DNA of 64,000 bases from Ciborinia camelliae (Eukaryota > Ascomycota > Leotiomycetes > Helotiales > Sclerotiniaceae): positions 1 through 64,000 of the forward strand of contig JANPYM010000014.1 of assembly GCA_025890175.1 (NCBI GenBank), given 5' to 3'. Both the position numbers and the translations under genes were made by a program. Shown piece after piece: positions 1 to 11,633 of the stretch. The number at the start of each line of letters is the position of its first letter. Position 1 is the stretch's first letter. Under the pieces are notes generated by a model. The model saw only the letters and a program-made list of their open reading frames with translations, was not told where the DNA came from and searched no databases.

Positions 1-1079
1 ATTATTTTAAATAATAATTAAAAAATATTAATTTAAATTTTATATTAATTAATACTCAAAAAACTATTATTTTAGAGTGAATTAATATAATAAAATCTTT
101 TAATATTAAAATCGATTTTATAAATTATAAATTAAATATTTATATTATCGTAATTTAAATTGAATATATTTTTTTTTTAAATTGCATTATTGATTTTAAA
201 TTTATAAATAAATATAAAAATAAAAATAAATTAATTAAAATAATTAATTAAATTGAATTTAATAAAAAATTAAATATCTTAAATTTATAATATAAATATT
301 TAGAGTATATTAATAGGAATTATATATTTAAATCAATATTATTAAATAATAATAATTTAAAATTAAATTTTAATTTTTGTTTATTATATTTACATACAAA
401 AATATATTAAAATATAAATAAAAATTTATTAATAATATTTAAAAATAAATTCGATATAATTAGTATTAATATATATAGTTTATTTAGGTTTAATTTAAAA
501 AATAAAAAATATTTTATAACGATTTTTGATTGATATACAAAAACTATATAAATATATTTTATTAAATTTAAATTTAATATATTTAATATTTTAATTGATT
601 TTTATAATTTAATTAATAATTAATTTAATATTAAATTAAAACAAATTAAAATTAATAATATATTAAAATTTAAATTAAATAAATAAAATTTATTTATAAA
701 AAATCAAAGTATTATAATAGAATATATAAATCTATATACATATTTTCAAAATAAAATAATTAAATAATTAAATCGAATTTTATTTGAAATATTAATTAAT
801 TATATAATTGATTTAAAACTCCCTATTTTTTTATAATTTTATCTAATTAAAAATATTAATTTTATTAAAAATCGTATTTATAATTGTATAATTAATATTA
901 TTTTATATATATATATATTTAATAAAAAATTTAATTTAAATTATATTAAAATATTAGATTTATTAATATTTATATTTAAATATAAAAAGCAAAGAAATGA
1001 AAAATTAAAATTTAAAATTGAAAAGAATATATTAATAGATTTTGAATTTTTGAAAAACTTTATATTTTATATATCAAAT

Positions 1080-1290
1080 TGTTGGGAAAATCATGTGACC
1101 TACCGGTCACGTGACGGTTCGGCTAGCATCGCGAACCTACTAGAACGCCTAGTGCGTCCTAGTACGTTCTAGTACGGCACTAGACCTCTATATAATCATC
1201 TACTCTAGCATAGCTTCATAAATCAGAGATTATCAACATACACTACAGATTGAAAGTACTTTACACTTTGAAACCACGTTGATACCAACA
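1080..1290 (+). mobile_element. Solo LTR of a Ty1/copia element, with 5-bp target-site duplication
   Basis: A 211-bp island of normal base composition starting TGTTGG and ending CCAACA, i.e. LTR-type inverted termini TG...CA. It is flanked by the identical pentamer CAAAT at 1075-1079 and 1291-1295, the expected target duplication. A TATA-like CTATATAA lies at about 1188-1195. No internal domain adjoins it, so it is a solo LTR left by recombination between two LTRs. It carries none of the C-depletion of the host sequence, so it is younger than, or too short for, the RIP that destroyed the surrounding copia. Orientation is set by the TATA-like box and the similarity of its first 20 bp to the reverse complement of the LTR at 7127-7333. 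Confidence 0.88.
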
Positions 1291-1438
1291 CAAATATTAG
1301 GAAAATTATAAATTCTAGAGATTTTATTATATATAAAAATCGATTATATTATAATAAAAATGAAAATAATAAATATACTAAAAAATTTAATTTTAATTAT
1401 AATAAAATTATTAATTATAATTAATTAAAATTAAATTT

Positions 1439-1745
1439 AAATAATAATAATAATAATTTAAATCAAAATAATATTTAAAATAATAATTTAAATTATAATT
1501 ATAATCAAAATAATAATAATTTAAATCAAAATAATATTTAAAATAATAATTTAAATTATAATTATAATCAAAATAATAATAATTTAAATTAAAATAATAT
1601 TCAAAATAATAATTTAAATTATAATTATAATTAAAATAATAATAATTTAAATTAAAATAATATTTAAAATAATAATTTAAATTATAATTATAATCAAAAT
1701 AATAATTTAAATTAAAATAATTTTAATAATTTAAATCAAAAAAAT
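1439..1745 (+). repeat. 63-bp in-frame tandem repeat (Asn-rich linker of the copia relic)
   Basis: Nearly five copies of a 63-bp unit; the landmark yAAAATAATAAT recurs at 1506, 1569, 1632 and 1695, exactly 63 apart. Because 63 is divisible by three the repeat stays in frame with the pol relic and encodes a 21-residue unit of Asn, Leu, Tyr, Ile and Gln. Within a unit CAA (Gln) alternates with TAA at equivalent positions, a C-to-T change that shows the RIP-like decay directly. Its position between integrase and reverse transcriptase fits the variable linker of copia polyproteins. Confidence 0.75.
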
Positions 1746-3584
1746 TTAAATAAATTATCTTTTATAATTAAAATATTTTATAATTTTAATTTACCTATTT
1801 TAATTAAGCAATCTAAACAATTAAAAAAAGTATCACCTAAAATTAATTTATATTATCTTATATATATAATTTATATTAAATTATTAAATAATTAAGATTT
1901 AAAATTTAAAATTAATAAATATAATTAAAATGAAACCTTATTAGATTTTAATATTAAAAATCAAAATAATAAAATTATAATGAAAAAACCTAATAATAAT
2001 TTAATTAATCCTAAAATATATTTAAAAATTATTAATTTAAAAGAAAAAAAATATTAAAATAAAACTATAAAATATAAAATTAAAATTTTTAAAAATAATA
2101 ATATATAAAAATTAATTAATAATTTTAATATTATTAAAATAAAACCTTTTAAAATTAAATAAATATATAAAATTAAAAATCTATTACATAATTATATTAA
2201 ATTTAAAATTAAATTTGTAATTAAAAAATTCAAATAATTATATAAATTAAATTATTTAAATATATTTGCTAACATCATAAAACAAATAATTTAGAAATTA
2301 ATATTTACATTAATTATTAATAAATTTTGATATATATATAAAATTAATATAATATTAATATTTATATAAAAAAATATTAATATAAATTTATATATAATAG
2401 TATCTAAAATATATAATATAAATAATAAAAATAATATAAATATTATTTTAAAATTAAATAAAATATTATATAAATTAAAATAATTTACTAAAATATAATA
2501 TTTAATTTTAAAAAAAATATTATATAATTTAAATTTTATTTTTTTAATATTTAATAAATATATATTTATAAATAAAATTTTAAATTTAATTTTAAATATA
2601 TATATTAATAATATTACAATTATAAACCCTAATAAAATTTTAATTAAAGATTTTATAAATAATTTAAAAAATTATTTAAATTTAAAAAATTTAAATTTTA
2701 TATAAAATTATTTAAATATTAATATTAAAAAAAATAATAATTATATTAAATTAAATTAAAAAAATTATATTAATAAATACTTAATTAATTTAAATTTAAA
2801 TAATTTTAATTTTATTAATATTTCTATAATATTTAAAAATAATATTAAAATAAATTACAAAAAAGCAAATAAATTTAATATTAAATAAATTTAAAAAACA
2901 ATAAAAAAACTTTTATATTTAATTTTAAACATTAAATAAAATATTATTTTTGCAATAATTAAACTAATTCAATTTATTTTCAATTCTAACACCAATTATA
3001 TAATTATAATTAAAAAAATATTTAAATACCTAAAAAATATTAAATCATTAAATATTAAATATAATAAAAATTTTAATAATTATATACAAAAATATTACAA
3101 TATTAATTATACAAAAAATTTAAATATTATAAAATTAATTAATAAATATATATTTATATATATTAATAATTTAATTAATTAAAAAACTAAATTACAATCA
3201 ATAATAACTCAAAATTTAATTAAATCAAAATTAATTGTAATTAATTTAATAATAAAAAAAACAATATATCTTCAAAAAATATTAATTAAATTAAATTAAT
3301 ATAATTAAAATAAATTTCCTATATATTTAAATAATAAAATTATTATAAATATATTTAGAAACCTTATATTTCATAATAAAAACAAATATATATCTATACG
3401 CTATTATTATATTAAAAATTTAATTAATAAAAACCTAATTAATTTAAATTAAATTTCCTTTTTAAATTAATTAATAAATGATCTAATTAAACCATTAAAT
3501 AAAATAAAATTATTTAAATTAATTAATTCAATTTAGTAATCAATTATTAAATATTAATAAATATATATATATATATATATAAAT

Positions 3585-3976
3585 AAATATATATTAATAA
3601 AATTAATTAAATTAATTTTATTAATTCAATTATTAAAAAATTAATATTAAAAAAAATAAAATTAAAAAATTTTATTTTAAAAAATATTAATTTTAAAAAT
3701 AAAATTGATATCTATATATATTGTATATACAAATTCGTATTTTATTTTATTTTATCTTTATAAATTTATTTAAAATATATATATATATAAATAAATATTT
3801 ATATATTAATAAAATTAATTAAATTAATTTTATTAATTTAATTATTTAAAAATTAATATTAAAAAAAATAAAATCAAAAGATTTTTATTTTAAAAAAATA
3901 AAAATCGATATCTATATATACTATATATATATATTAGTATTTTATTTTATTTTATTTTTATAAATTCATTTAAAAA
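3585..3976. repeat. Tandem duplication of a ~190-bp AT-rich segment
   Basis: The stretch starting ATATTAATAAAATTAATT at 3591 recurs at 3803. The shared order continues through a run of A-rich blocks, a CGATATCTATATATA-like motif and a TTTATTTTATTTTAT run (3741 and 3941), so the offset drifts from 212 to 200. The second copy has small indels and substitutions. It lies just past the copia coding relic and could be its degraded 3' LTR region duplicated, or an independent repeat. No termini or target duplication could be identified. Confidence 0.55.
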
Positions 3977-6900
3977 TATTTAATTTTATTTTATTTTATT
4001 TTATCTTATTTTTTAAAAAAAAGCTATTAAAAAGGACATATTGTATTTTAATTAAATATATAATACCTATCTCTTAATTAATTATATAATTTATTTATTT
4101 AATTAAATATATTAATTAATTAATTAAATAATTAATAAATTATATATTTATTTAATTATATAAAATATAATTAAATATACAATATAATAATATAAACTAT
4201 ACAAACACTACACAAACACATGCCTAATACAATCATTCGAATTATACAAATTTTTTTTCAGAATTCGAAACATTGTATTAAGAAAAATCGATTCTTTGTT
4301 CGAATTTTAATTGGAAAAAACAATATAATAGAGCATTTTATTTCAATTCTGATTTTTGATTTTATACCACAATAATACTATTTTATATATTATATATAAA
4401 TATATAATATAATTATTATTATCTCTTAATATTTAATCTATTTATAATAAAAAGTATATATTAATCAACTAGACACCCTGCACCACCAGCATATACCCCC
4501 TGTATATGCCTAAAATTCGAACTTGCAACATGTATATTGTAATAAAAATATTAAATAATAAAAAAGAGTTTGATATATTTGTTTTTTTAAATAATTTTAT
4601 AAATAAATTTATATATATTTTATTTGTTAATAGATTTTGTAAATAAATTGTAAATATTAAAGTATTAGTATATATAATTAATTAATATTATTTTTTTTTT
4701 AATTTGAAATTATTTAAATGATTTTATATTATTAAAATTAATAAAAGAAAATTATTTATAAAAAATTGTAATATTATAAAAATTGTATAAAAAAAAAGAT
4801 TTATAAATTAAATATATTATATATTTTAGATTTGGGGGTTAATTTATTATTTATAAAAATGTTTTGTAAAGATTTTAAAATTAAAAAAATATATTTTTAT
4901 AAAAATAAAAAAATTATGTTTTTAATAAAAGATTTTTATAATATTTATATAATTTTTAATTTATTAAATTTTTCAATTGTTATTATATTTTTTATAATAT
5001 TATTTAATAATATATAGAATATTATATATAAAAAAGTTAAGATTAATTTAATTAAAATTTAATAAAAAAATTAATTGTAAAAATATTAATTATAATATTG
5101 AAGATTAGGATATATAAATAATAAAATATTTTATAAATTATATTTAATAATTATTTTTAATAAAAAAATATAATTATTAATAAAATTCATTTTTTATAAA
5201 ATTTATATTATAATTAAAATAAAGAAATATTATAATAATATATTTTCTAAATATAAAAAACAATTATTTATATTTATATCTTTAAATATTATAAACTTTT
5301 TTTTTATATTTTTTTGAAAAAAATAATATTTTATAAAAATTATTGATAATTGAATAAAAAAAATATAAATTATATTTTTTGTATAAAAAAGCGATATTAT
5401 TGATAAATTAAAAAAATAATAATTAAAAATAAAAAAAAAATTAGATTTTAATATTTTGATAATTCGAATTGATAATATTTTAAAAATTAAAAAAATATTA
5501 TAAAAATAATAAAATATTATAAATATATAAAAACAAATAATATATATATATATTTTAAATTAAAATAAAATTATAAAATATATAATTTTTATAATATAAA
5601 TAAATATTTAAATAATATTTAAAAATTTTATTTTATTTATTAAATTTTAGGATTATATTATTAAAATTAATATTTATATATAAAACAAAATATATATTAA
5701 TTTTTATATTAATAAATTTAAGATATATTAAAAATAAAAAAAATTTTTTTAAGAAGAATAATAAATAATTAATAATTAAATAAAAAAATGATAGATTTTG
5801 TTTTATAAAATATAATTTGATAAAGTTTTATTTATTAATTATATTAGAATATAAAAATTAAAATATTATTTTTATATTAATTTTATATTATATTTATATA
5901 ATATATAATAAAATAAATTAATTGATTATATAAGAATTACAATATTTTTAAAATATAGTAAATATATTATTAAGTATTTTTATATTTATATTTTAAATAT
6001 ATATATTATAATTAAAATTAATAATTATATTTCTTTTGAAAAATTATTAAAAAAAAAATTAATTTAAAATTATAAATTTAAATATTTAAAAAAATTTTTA
6101 TTAAAAAATAAAGAATTTTGAAAAATTTATTAAATTAATATTTTATTGATTAATTATAAAATAATATAAATATTATTTTTATATTATTTATAATTAATAT
6201 TAATATTATTAATTTAAAAAAAATTATAATTAATATAATATAATAATAATGATCTTTATTAATTATTTAAATTCTTATTTTATAATTTTAAATATTAAAA
6301 ACGAAATTAATAATTAGTTTTATAATAAATAATATAAAAATTAATATATATAAAAAACTAATATTAAAAAAACAATTTAAAAAAAAAGAAAATAAAACTA
6401 ATTTTTGAAAAACAAAATATTTATAAATTTTGTTTATTATAATTTTGAAATTAAAATTTAATCAATAATTATTTATAAAAAAATAATTTAACAATTATAT
6501 TTTTTTATTTAAAATTATTTTTACAAATATTATAACAAAAAAATATTTATTCTTAAAATCTATAAAAAAACTATTAATAATTTTATATATAAAAAACAAT
6601 AAAAAAAGATTATTCAAAAAAAATTAATAAATTTAAAAAAAATAAAATATAATAATAGATATTTAATAATAATAAAACGAATTTAATTATTACAAAATAG
6701 ATCTTTATAATAAAATTAAAAATTAATAAATTATTAAATTGTTTTAAAGCAAAATTAATAACATAAAGATTTATTTAAAAATATAATATTAATTTTTTTA
6801 ATATTTTTGTTTTTATTATATAATTAATAATAATTCGTTTTTTTTTATTAATAATTGTTTTTCAAAATTTTGAAAATATATTATTTTAATATTAAAAATG

Positions 6901-7126
6901 TATTTACAAAAATTAAATTGAAAAAGAAAAAAAAAATTTTTATATTAAAAAAGATTTTAATAAAGTTAGGGTATATTTTGGAAATATTATAAAATTTATA
7001 CAATTTGAAACAAATAATATATAATTAAAACGATTTAATTAAATTTCGATTTATTGTTTAAAAGTTTGTATAAAATTAAATTGATTTTTATTTATTTATT
7101 TATATAGATTAAAGAATAATTGTTTT
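3977..7126. mobile_element. AT-rich degraded repeat sequence, family unresolved
   Basis: About 3 kb of mostly A/T sequence full of stop codons on both strands, like the copia relic to its left. A less extreme patch at about 4195-4535 contains ordinary words with C and G and may mark a boundary between two decayed insertions. The longest open stretch, 4832-5017 on the plus strand, encodes Ile/Phe/Lys/Asn almost exclusively, as expected of random A/T sequence or a RIP-mutated transposon. I could not place it in a transposon family. Confidence 0.5.
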
Positions 7127-7333
7127 TGTTGGAATCACTATAGGCGATGGAGAAACAAATGTACTATAATATTCAGTGTATTTGGCTCGAAGCTTTGAAA
7201 ACTATGCTACAGATCAACTATATATGCCCGCTAGCGTATGCTAACGCCGTACCGCGGGGGTACCGCTAGCGGCACGCCGCGGCCGTGCGCGGCGCATGCG
7301 CAAGCGTGCCGTAGGCACGTGATTTATCCAACA
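7127..7333 (-). mobile_element. Second solo LTR (Ty1/copia-like), opposite orientation
   Basis: A 207-bp island bounded by TGTTGG and CCAACA inside A/T-rich DNA. Read on the minus strand it begins TGTTGGATAAATCACGTG, close to the start of the LTR at 1080-1290 (TGTTGGGAAAATCATGTG). It also has a comparable CATATATAG box followed by an AGCATAG motif, so the two appear to be relatives in opposite orientation. The part at 7215-7320 is strikingly CpG-rich, the reverse of a RIP signature. The flanking pentamers GTTTT and AAAAG do not match, so the target duplication is lost or the insertion recombined. No internal domain adjoins it. Confidence 0.75.
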
Positions 7334-10300
7334 AAAAGTTTATATATTTAATCTTTATTTTTTTAATATTTAAAACCTATAAATGTATATAAACAAAAAA
7401 TATAAATTTAAAAGTTTTGATTTATATATATATATATAAAATATAAATAACTTTATACTTTGTACATTCGATTTCGAAATATATTAATGTTTATCCAAAA
7501 TCTTTAATTAAATAAAAATTCTTAATTAAATATATCGATTATCGTAGGGATGTAGGTAGAAGCCTATGCCGATTATTAATACCAGTGGATGTGTAACTGC
7601 AACTGTAATGATAACTGTGAAGCAGGTAACCCCTTCATTTCTCGGTTCTCATTCTATCTTTTTTTTGTTGCATATCTACAAGTAATTGTTATTGTTATAG
7701 TTATCTCAAAACTTGGGTGATTCATCTTACGTAACCATATTTATATGAATCATTCCATTAATCATCTTTAGAGTTCTCTCTCTGTCACGACATCATTTCC
7801 TAAGAATTTAGTTCATGATTCCTCAAGTTCTTATATCTAGCTTCAACCCCCGAATTTCTAACAAGCAGGCCAGTTGGCGAACCCGCAAAACAACCAACCC
7901 AAGCCTTCTCACCATTCATAACCTTATATGAGTACAGCCCATATATAGTTAAACCATCCATCCATCCATCCATTCATCCAAACAAACTAATCCAACAATT
8001 CATTCGGTAAACGTCGATCCCCCTTACCCCTGGGGACTTTCCACACCATCCCCGGCGTCGAGAGAACCTCATTCTATCCAAACCCACGCCAAAGTATGCT
8101 TAAGAGTGGACTCCAAAAAGTGCTCTTCATAAGTGATCACCACCATTTCCAGGCTAGACCCGCTATCTCCGAAAAGGGTAAAGTGTTTAGTGTCTCTCGA
8201 TTGGGCTAAGTTCCCTCCTTACTTTCTCCATGCAATATTACCTAGAGAAAGCTCCTATATTTCTTACCTAAACCCCGGAATCTGCGAGGAAAATGAATTA
8301 GCAGATGTATACTCCATGTTGTGATACGATACTAGGTCTATTTGTGTGTAATATATGGGTGCTTGTTTGTTCCTGCCTCTATGGTGCCTGGGAGATGGTT
8401 TTACACTCAGGTAGGTGTAGGGTCGGGAAAATGGGGGTGGACGGAGAGGAGAGTTTTCGTTGGGGCGGGAGATCTTGAGTTTATTATTTACACTTTATTT
8501 TGTCGATTAATACGATTGATATGACAGCAACTTGAATTGGATGTTATTTAATATGAATCATATGATTTAGCAGCAGGTGAGAATGGAGGTGGGTAGGGTA
8601 TTTTCTTGCATGATATTTTTGAAGATATAAACAAGTTTCCTGTTTCATTCTCTCGAAGAGATATTAATAGGAATTGATTTGAATTGACTTATTTACATGA
8701 AGATTTGGAGTTGAAGATGTATTGTCGGTACATCTTGAATTAATTGTCAATTCTCAGCCGTAACATGTATTATATAGTAGCATTTCAAATAAGATACCGG
8801 TATAACACTTTCATTCGTATGCGTATAAAAAGCAAAGAAAAACAATTGCCTTGGAGGAATATAATCAACATATTCCGGCAAGTGCTATTCAAGCCCTTCG
8901 AAGCACCACAACACAAACATACCACAACAATATTACCAGCACTTTTCCACAAAAACACCATCTAGATATACATTAAGTATCAAAAACACATCAAACACAA
9001 GACCATTACTCTTCACCTACCATTCCCAATCAAAATCCTCAACCCTAATGCAACCCCCTCAATCGCGCCCTCACCAACCCCAATAATCGCCACAACGCTA
9101 CCGCGGGTATCCTAAACTCCGCATCTTGCACACATATACAAAAACTCCATTCTCCAACACAAACTCACATTACACAATCAAATCCACCCCGAAAAATCTC
9201 AAAACTATATCATCAATATCCTGTCATGCTCCGCTACGTATCGCGCTCCTCAAAATCCTCGATTGTCAAGTTTCATTTTGTGATGATGTCTTTATAGGAA
9301 GTAAAGAACGTGGGATGGTGTTCAAATAGAACAAACAGGTGCAGCATTTCTGTGGGGCATTGGGGTAATCGTGGGCAAAGTGGGGTCTGGGGGTCTGACA
9401 TCATGAGACGTTGCTGACGAATAAGGGGTTATTTGATCATAGATTGGTACAACATTTCATCATAATTTCTATGAGACGTTGCTTTTTTTTTCCTTTTATC
9501 TAATCATGAAAACGCAAGCGAACATCAGGAAGGGGGGAGGTGAAACTTACTTTTCTTGTTTGTCGTGTTTGTTTAAGAGAATGGGGGTGTTCGATAGGTA
9601 TGATATACTGATTTTTTCCTTTGGACTATGGCATTTTCCTGCTCAGAGCGAATAGTTTGGGGAAGGAGCTTCCTCGAGCTCGGTGAACTTTTGTATGTTT
9701 CCGAGTGTGATGGCGCCGACTTCCTTCCTCATTCTATCTGCACCGTGAATGAACCGAGAGACTCCATTTATGAGACTAGTAAAAACGCTTGGGTTGGTGG
9801 TTTAATGGTAATGGTTTTGCTTGTTGAATTTCTTTTTGGTCTGACTTCAACATCACTGCTTAGGGGATTCAGTACTTGAGTTCTGTAGTATGTGAGAGAG
9901 ATATATAGTATATCATGAGAGGGATTGTGCAGAGAGCTTATTCAACCCCCTATATTCAACTCCCTATTGAAGAGGATTGGAATTGAGAATTAGAGGATCA
10001 TCTATGCGTAAATTTCTCATATCATATCAAGATATGGCTCCAGTTATACATTTTATTGTTTTTTTTTGTTAAGCTTACATGCGTTCTTGTTCTTTCGAAC
10101 TTCAACCTCCACATCGCAATCCTATGGTGGAGTTGGGCATAGACCATATAGTTCTACTTCCGTCTAACTTACCAAGTTCTTTCCTATTTTGTCGAGTTTA
10201 CGCATTTCTATTGCCATTCTATAGAGAGTAGGTATCCAATGCTCATTTATGTTCAAGAATCAATAAATTTGAATTTGTACCTCCCTCCAACACTTTCGCA

Positions 10301-10865
10301 TTATAATACAGATCTTGTCAAATCACAGCATATACTACTTCATTCCACTCTACTTAACTTGAACTTTGGTTATTTAAGTACCAGAAATACATCCCGTCGG
10401 GAAGCTCGTCAGTTTCGAATGAGAAAGTATTACGAGAATATTGGAGATCACTCTCTTGTGGGATATTAATTTGAACCTAGAGCAAAGAAAGCAAACAACA
10501 GAGTTCGAAATTGATTAACGGACTCAAAATTTATCCTATTTCATTGCACCATCTTAGTTTCTTGCACTATAATTCCATGCCAACTATTTCAGCGTGCACA
10601 TCTTGAAGACTATATCTTCGTACCTACCCACCCTTTAACATTTGCACTCCTCAACACTTTCACAATTTGAAACAACCAATTTGCTTTCAGCTAAAGTAAT
10701 CATATATTCATACATATAAAATCCCCTCATGTTCAATATTCATTATAGGGGAATGAAGTACACTCAAAACGAGAAGAAAAGTTCAAAGCATAGAAGCACA
10801 TCAAACATATAAACCCCTTCCAATGATTTTGTAAGATCTCAACTTAAAGGCCAGTTTCGCTTCCC
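7334..10865. other. Gene-poor spacer
   Basis: Composition becomes normal after about 7540. No convincing gene was found. A TCCA tetranucleotide run lies at about 7953-7980. On the minus strand at about 8065-8224 there is a ~48-codon stop-free stretch containing T-L-A-W-V-W-I-E, which could be a relic exon, but no start, splice partner or family could be attached to it. The rest holds short unrelated open frames only. Confidence 0.4.
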
Positions 10866-11187
10866 CTAACAAGCAGCCGAGCCGAGAGCAAGGATAGCAT
10901 GCCCCCGTGTGGCCATTTGATATACTGCCGGAGCAGTAACCCGACCCGTCACTGCGTCAGTACCTAGGTATTTAACCGGGTGATAATTTGGGCTCACAAT
11001 CCGGAAACATCGGGCCGAGATACCCGGAATTTTGTTAGTACCCTTTATTGCTAGAACTATGTAGCGTCTACAATTTTCAAGGGTAATGATGGAATAGCAC
11101 CAGAGAATTCGATAGTATTAACTTGGGTAGTATTAACGGGTAGCTTTTCGCATACCTAACACTGCCTGAGAAGAAGGAAAAAAGCAT
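10866..11187 (-). CDS. Candidate small spliced gene, 77-residue protein of unknown function
   Basis: Two exons on the minus strand: 11187-11156 (ATG, MLFSFFSGSV...) and 11067-10866. They are separated by an 88-bp intron with donor GTATGC and acceptor TTGTAG, and the phase is kept (32 + 202 = 234 nt). Exon 2 is free of stops and reads like real protein: it contains TNKIPGISARCFRIVSPNYH and ends in GHAILALGSAAC before TAG. The model gives 77 residues with a short hydrophobic start that could be a weak signal or anchor. I recognise no family. A second candidate intron (GTAAGTAAC donor near 11210) would change only the 5' end. The frame lacks an early Met within exon 2, so a scan for ATG-started frames would miss it. 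Real coding status is inferred from frame quality alone. Confidence 0.5.
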
Positions 11188-11474
11188 TCACGGAGAGATA
11201 AGTAGAAGTTACTTACACTAAAGGCGTTTCTTTAAGACTTGGGGTGTTTGTATTTGGAAAATATATTCAATGCATCAATAATTGAGAGGAGATAATCTTT
11301 TGGGTGAATGGGTGAGGGGATGTCTTTCTTATACTCCTTCCTGTGTTAAGTAGTAATTAATCATAATAAAAGGATATACATGGATATAAAAGCAAAAATG
11401 TGTCAGAATAATCAAGAAGCTGGATGGTGCAATTAATAGTCGGCTGTCCAGGGATCAGCCGCCTGGATTATTTA

Positions 11475-11633
11475 CGGATTATTTGCAAATAATCCGCAAA
11501 TATATAAATAATTTATTACTTCGTGGGTAGATAAATTATTTGTAAATTATTTGCAAATAATTTGTACGGGGTACGAGGTACTTATTGAGATTTAGTATTA
11601 TCCGTTTTATATACGGGTTATTTGCAAATAACC
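11475..11633. repeat. Three TTATTTGCAAATAA palindromes spaced about 70 bp
   Basis: Perfect palindromes at 11475-11496 (22 bp), 11544-11563 (20 bp) and 11616-11633 (18 bp), all built on the same 14-bp core TTATTTGCAAATAA. Their centres are 68 and 71 bp apart. The outer bases differ between copies but remain self-complementary in each, which suggests selection for, or replication of, the palindrome rather than of one sequence. A GC palindrome CCCCGCGGGG follows at 11653-11662. They could be subterminal repeats of a hAT-type miniature element or binding sites of a dimeric regulator. A CAGGG at 11449 and a CCCTG at 11662 resemble hAT ends, but the flanking octamers do not match. Confidence 0.7.

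Larger units (their letters stand above)
1..3640 (+). mobile_element. RIP-degraded Ty1/copia retrotransposon pol, truncated at the left window edge
   Basis: Almost pure A/T sequence in which a plus-strand copia polyprotein can still be traced. At about 455-640 the translation resembles the copia integrase core (a T-I-F-D...Y-T-K-T stretch followed by I-Y-F-I-K-F-K). At 700-890 it resembles the integrase C-terminal part (Y-T-x-F-Q-N-x-I followed by L-N-R and K-N-R). Around 2265-2290 the reverse-transcriptase start F-A-N-I-I-K-Q is visible. At 2464-2500 the LYGLKQ..R.W block appears as L-Y-K-L-K-stop-F-T-K-I-stop. Gly to Lys, Gln to stop and Trp to stop are the C-to-T/G-to-A changes expected of repeat-induced point mutation. 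Order integrase then RT defines Ty1/copia rather than gypsy. An unrelated solo LTR interrupts it at 1080-1290. No intact reading frame remains. The 3' limit is approximate. Confidence 0.8.

Noticed and set aside
4832..5017. 61-codon plus-strand frame in the AT-rich block
   Set aside because: Consists of Ile, Phe, Lys, Asn and Leu as expected of random A/T sequence; no family signature.
8065..8224. Minus-strand 48-codon stretch with T-L-A-W-V-W-I-E
   Set aside because: Protein-like, but with no start, splice sites or neighbours that would make a gene; mentioned only in the spacer entry.
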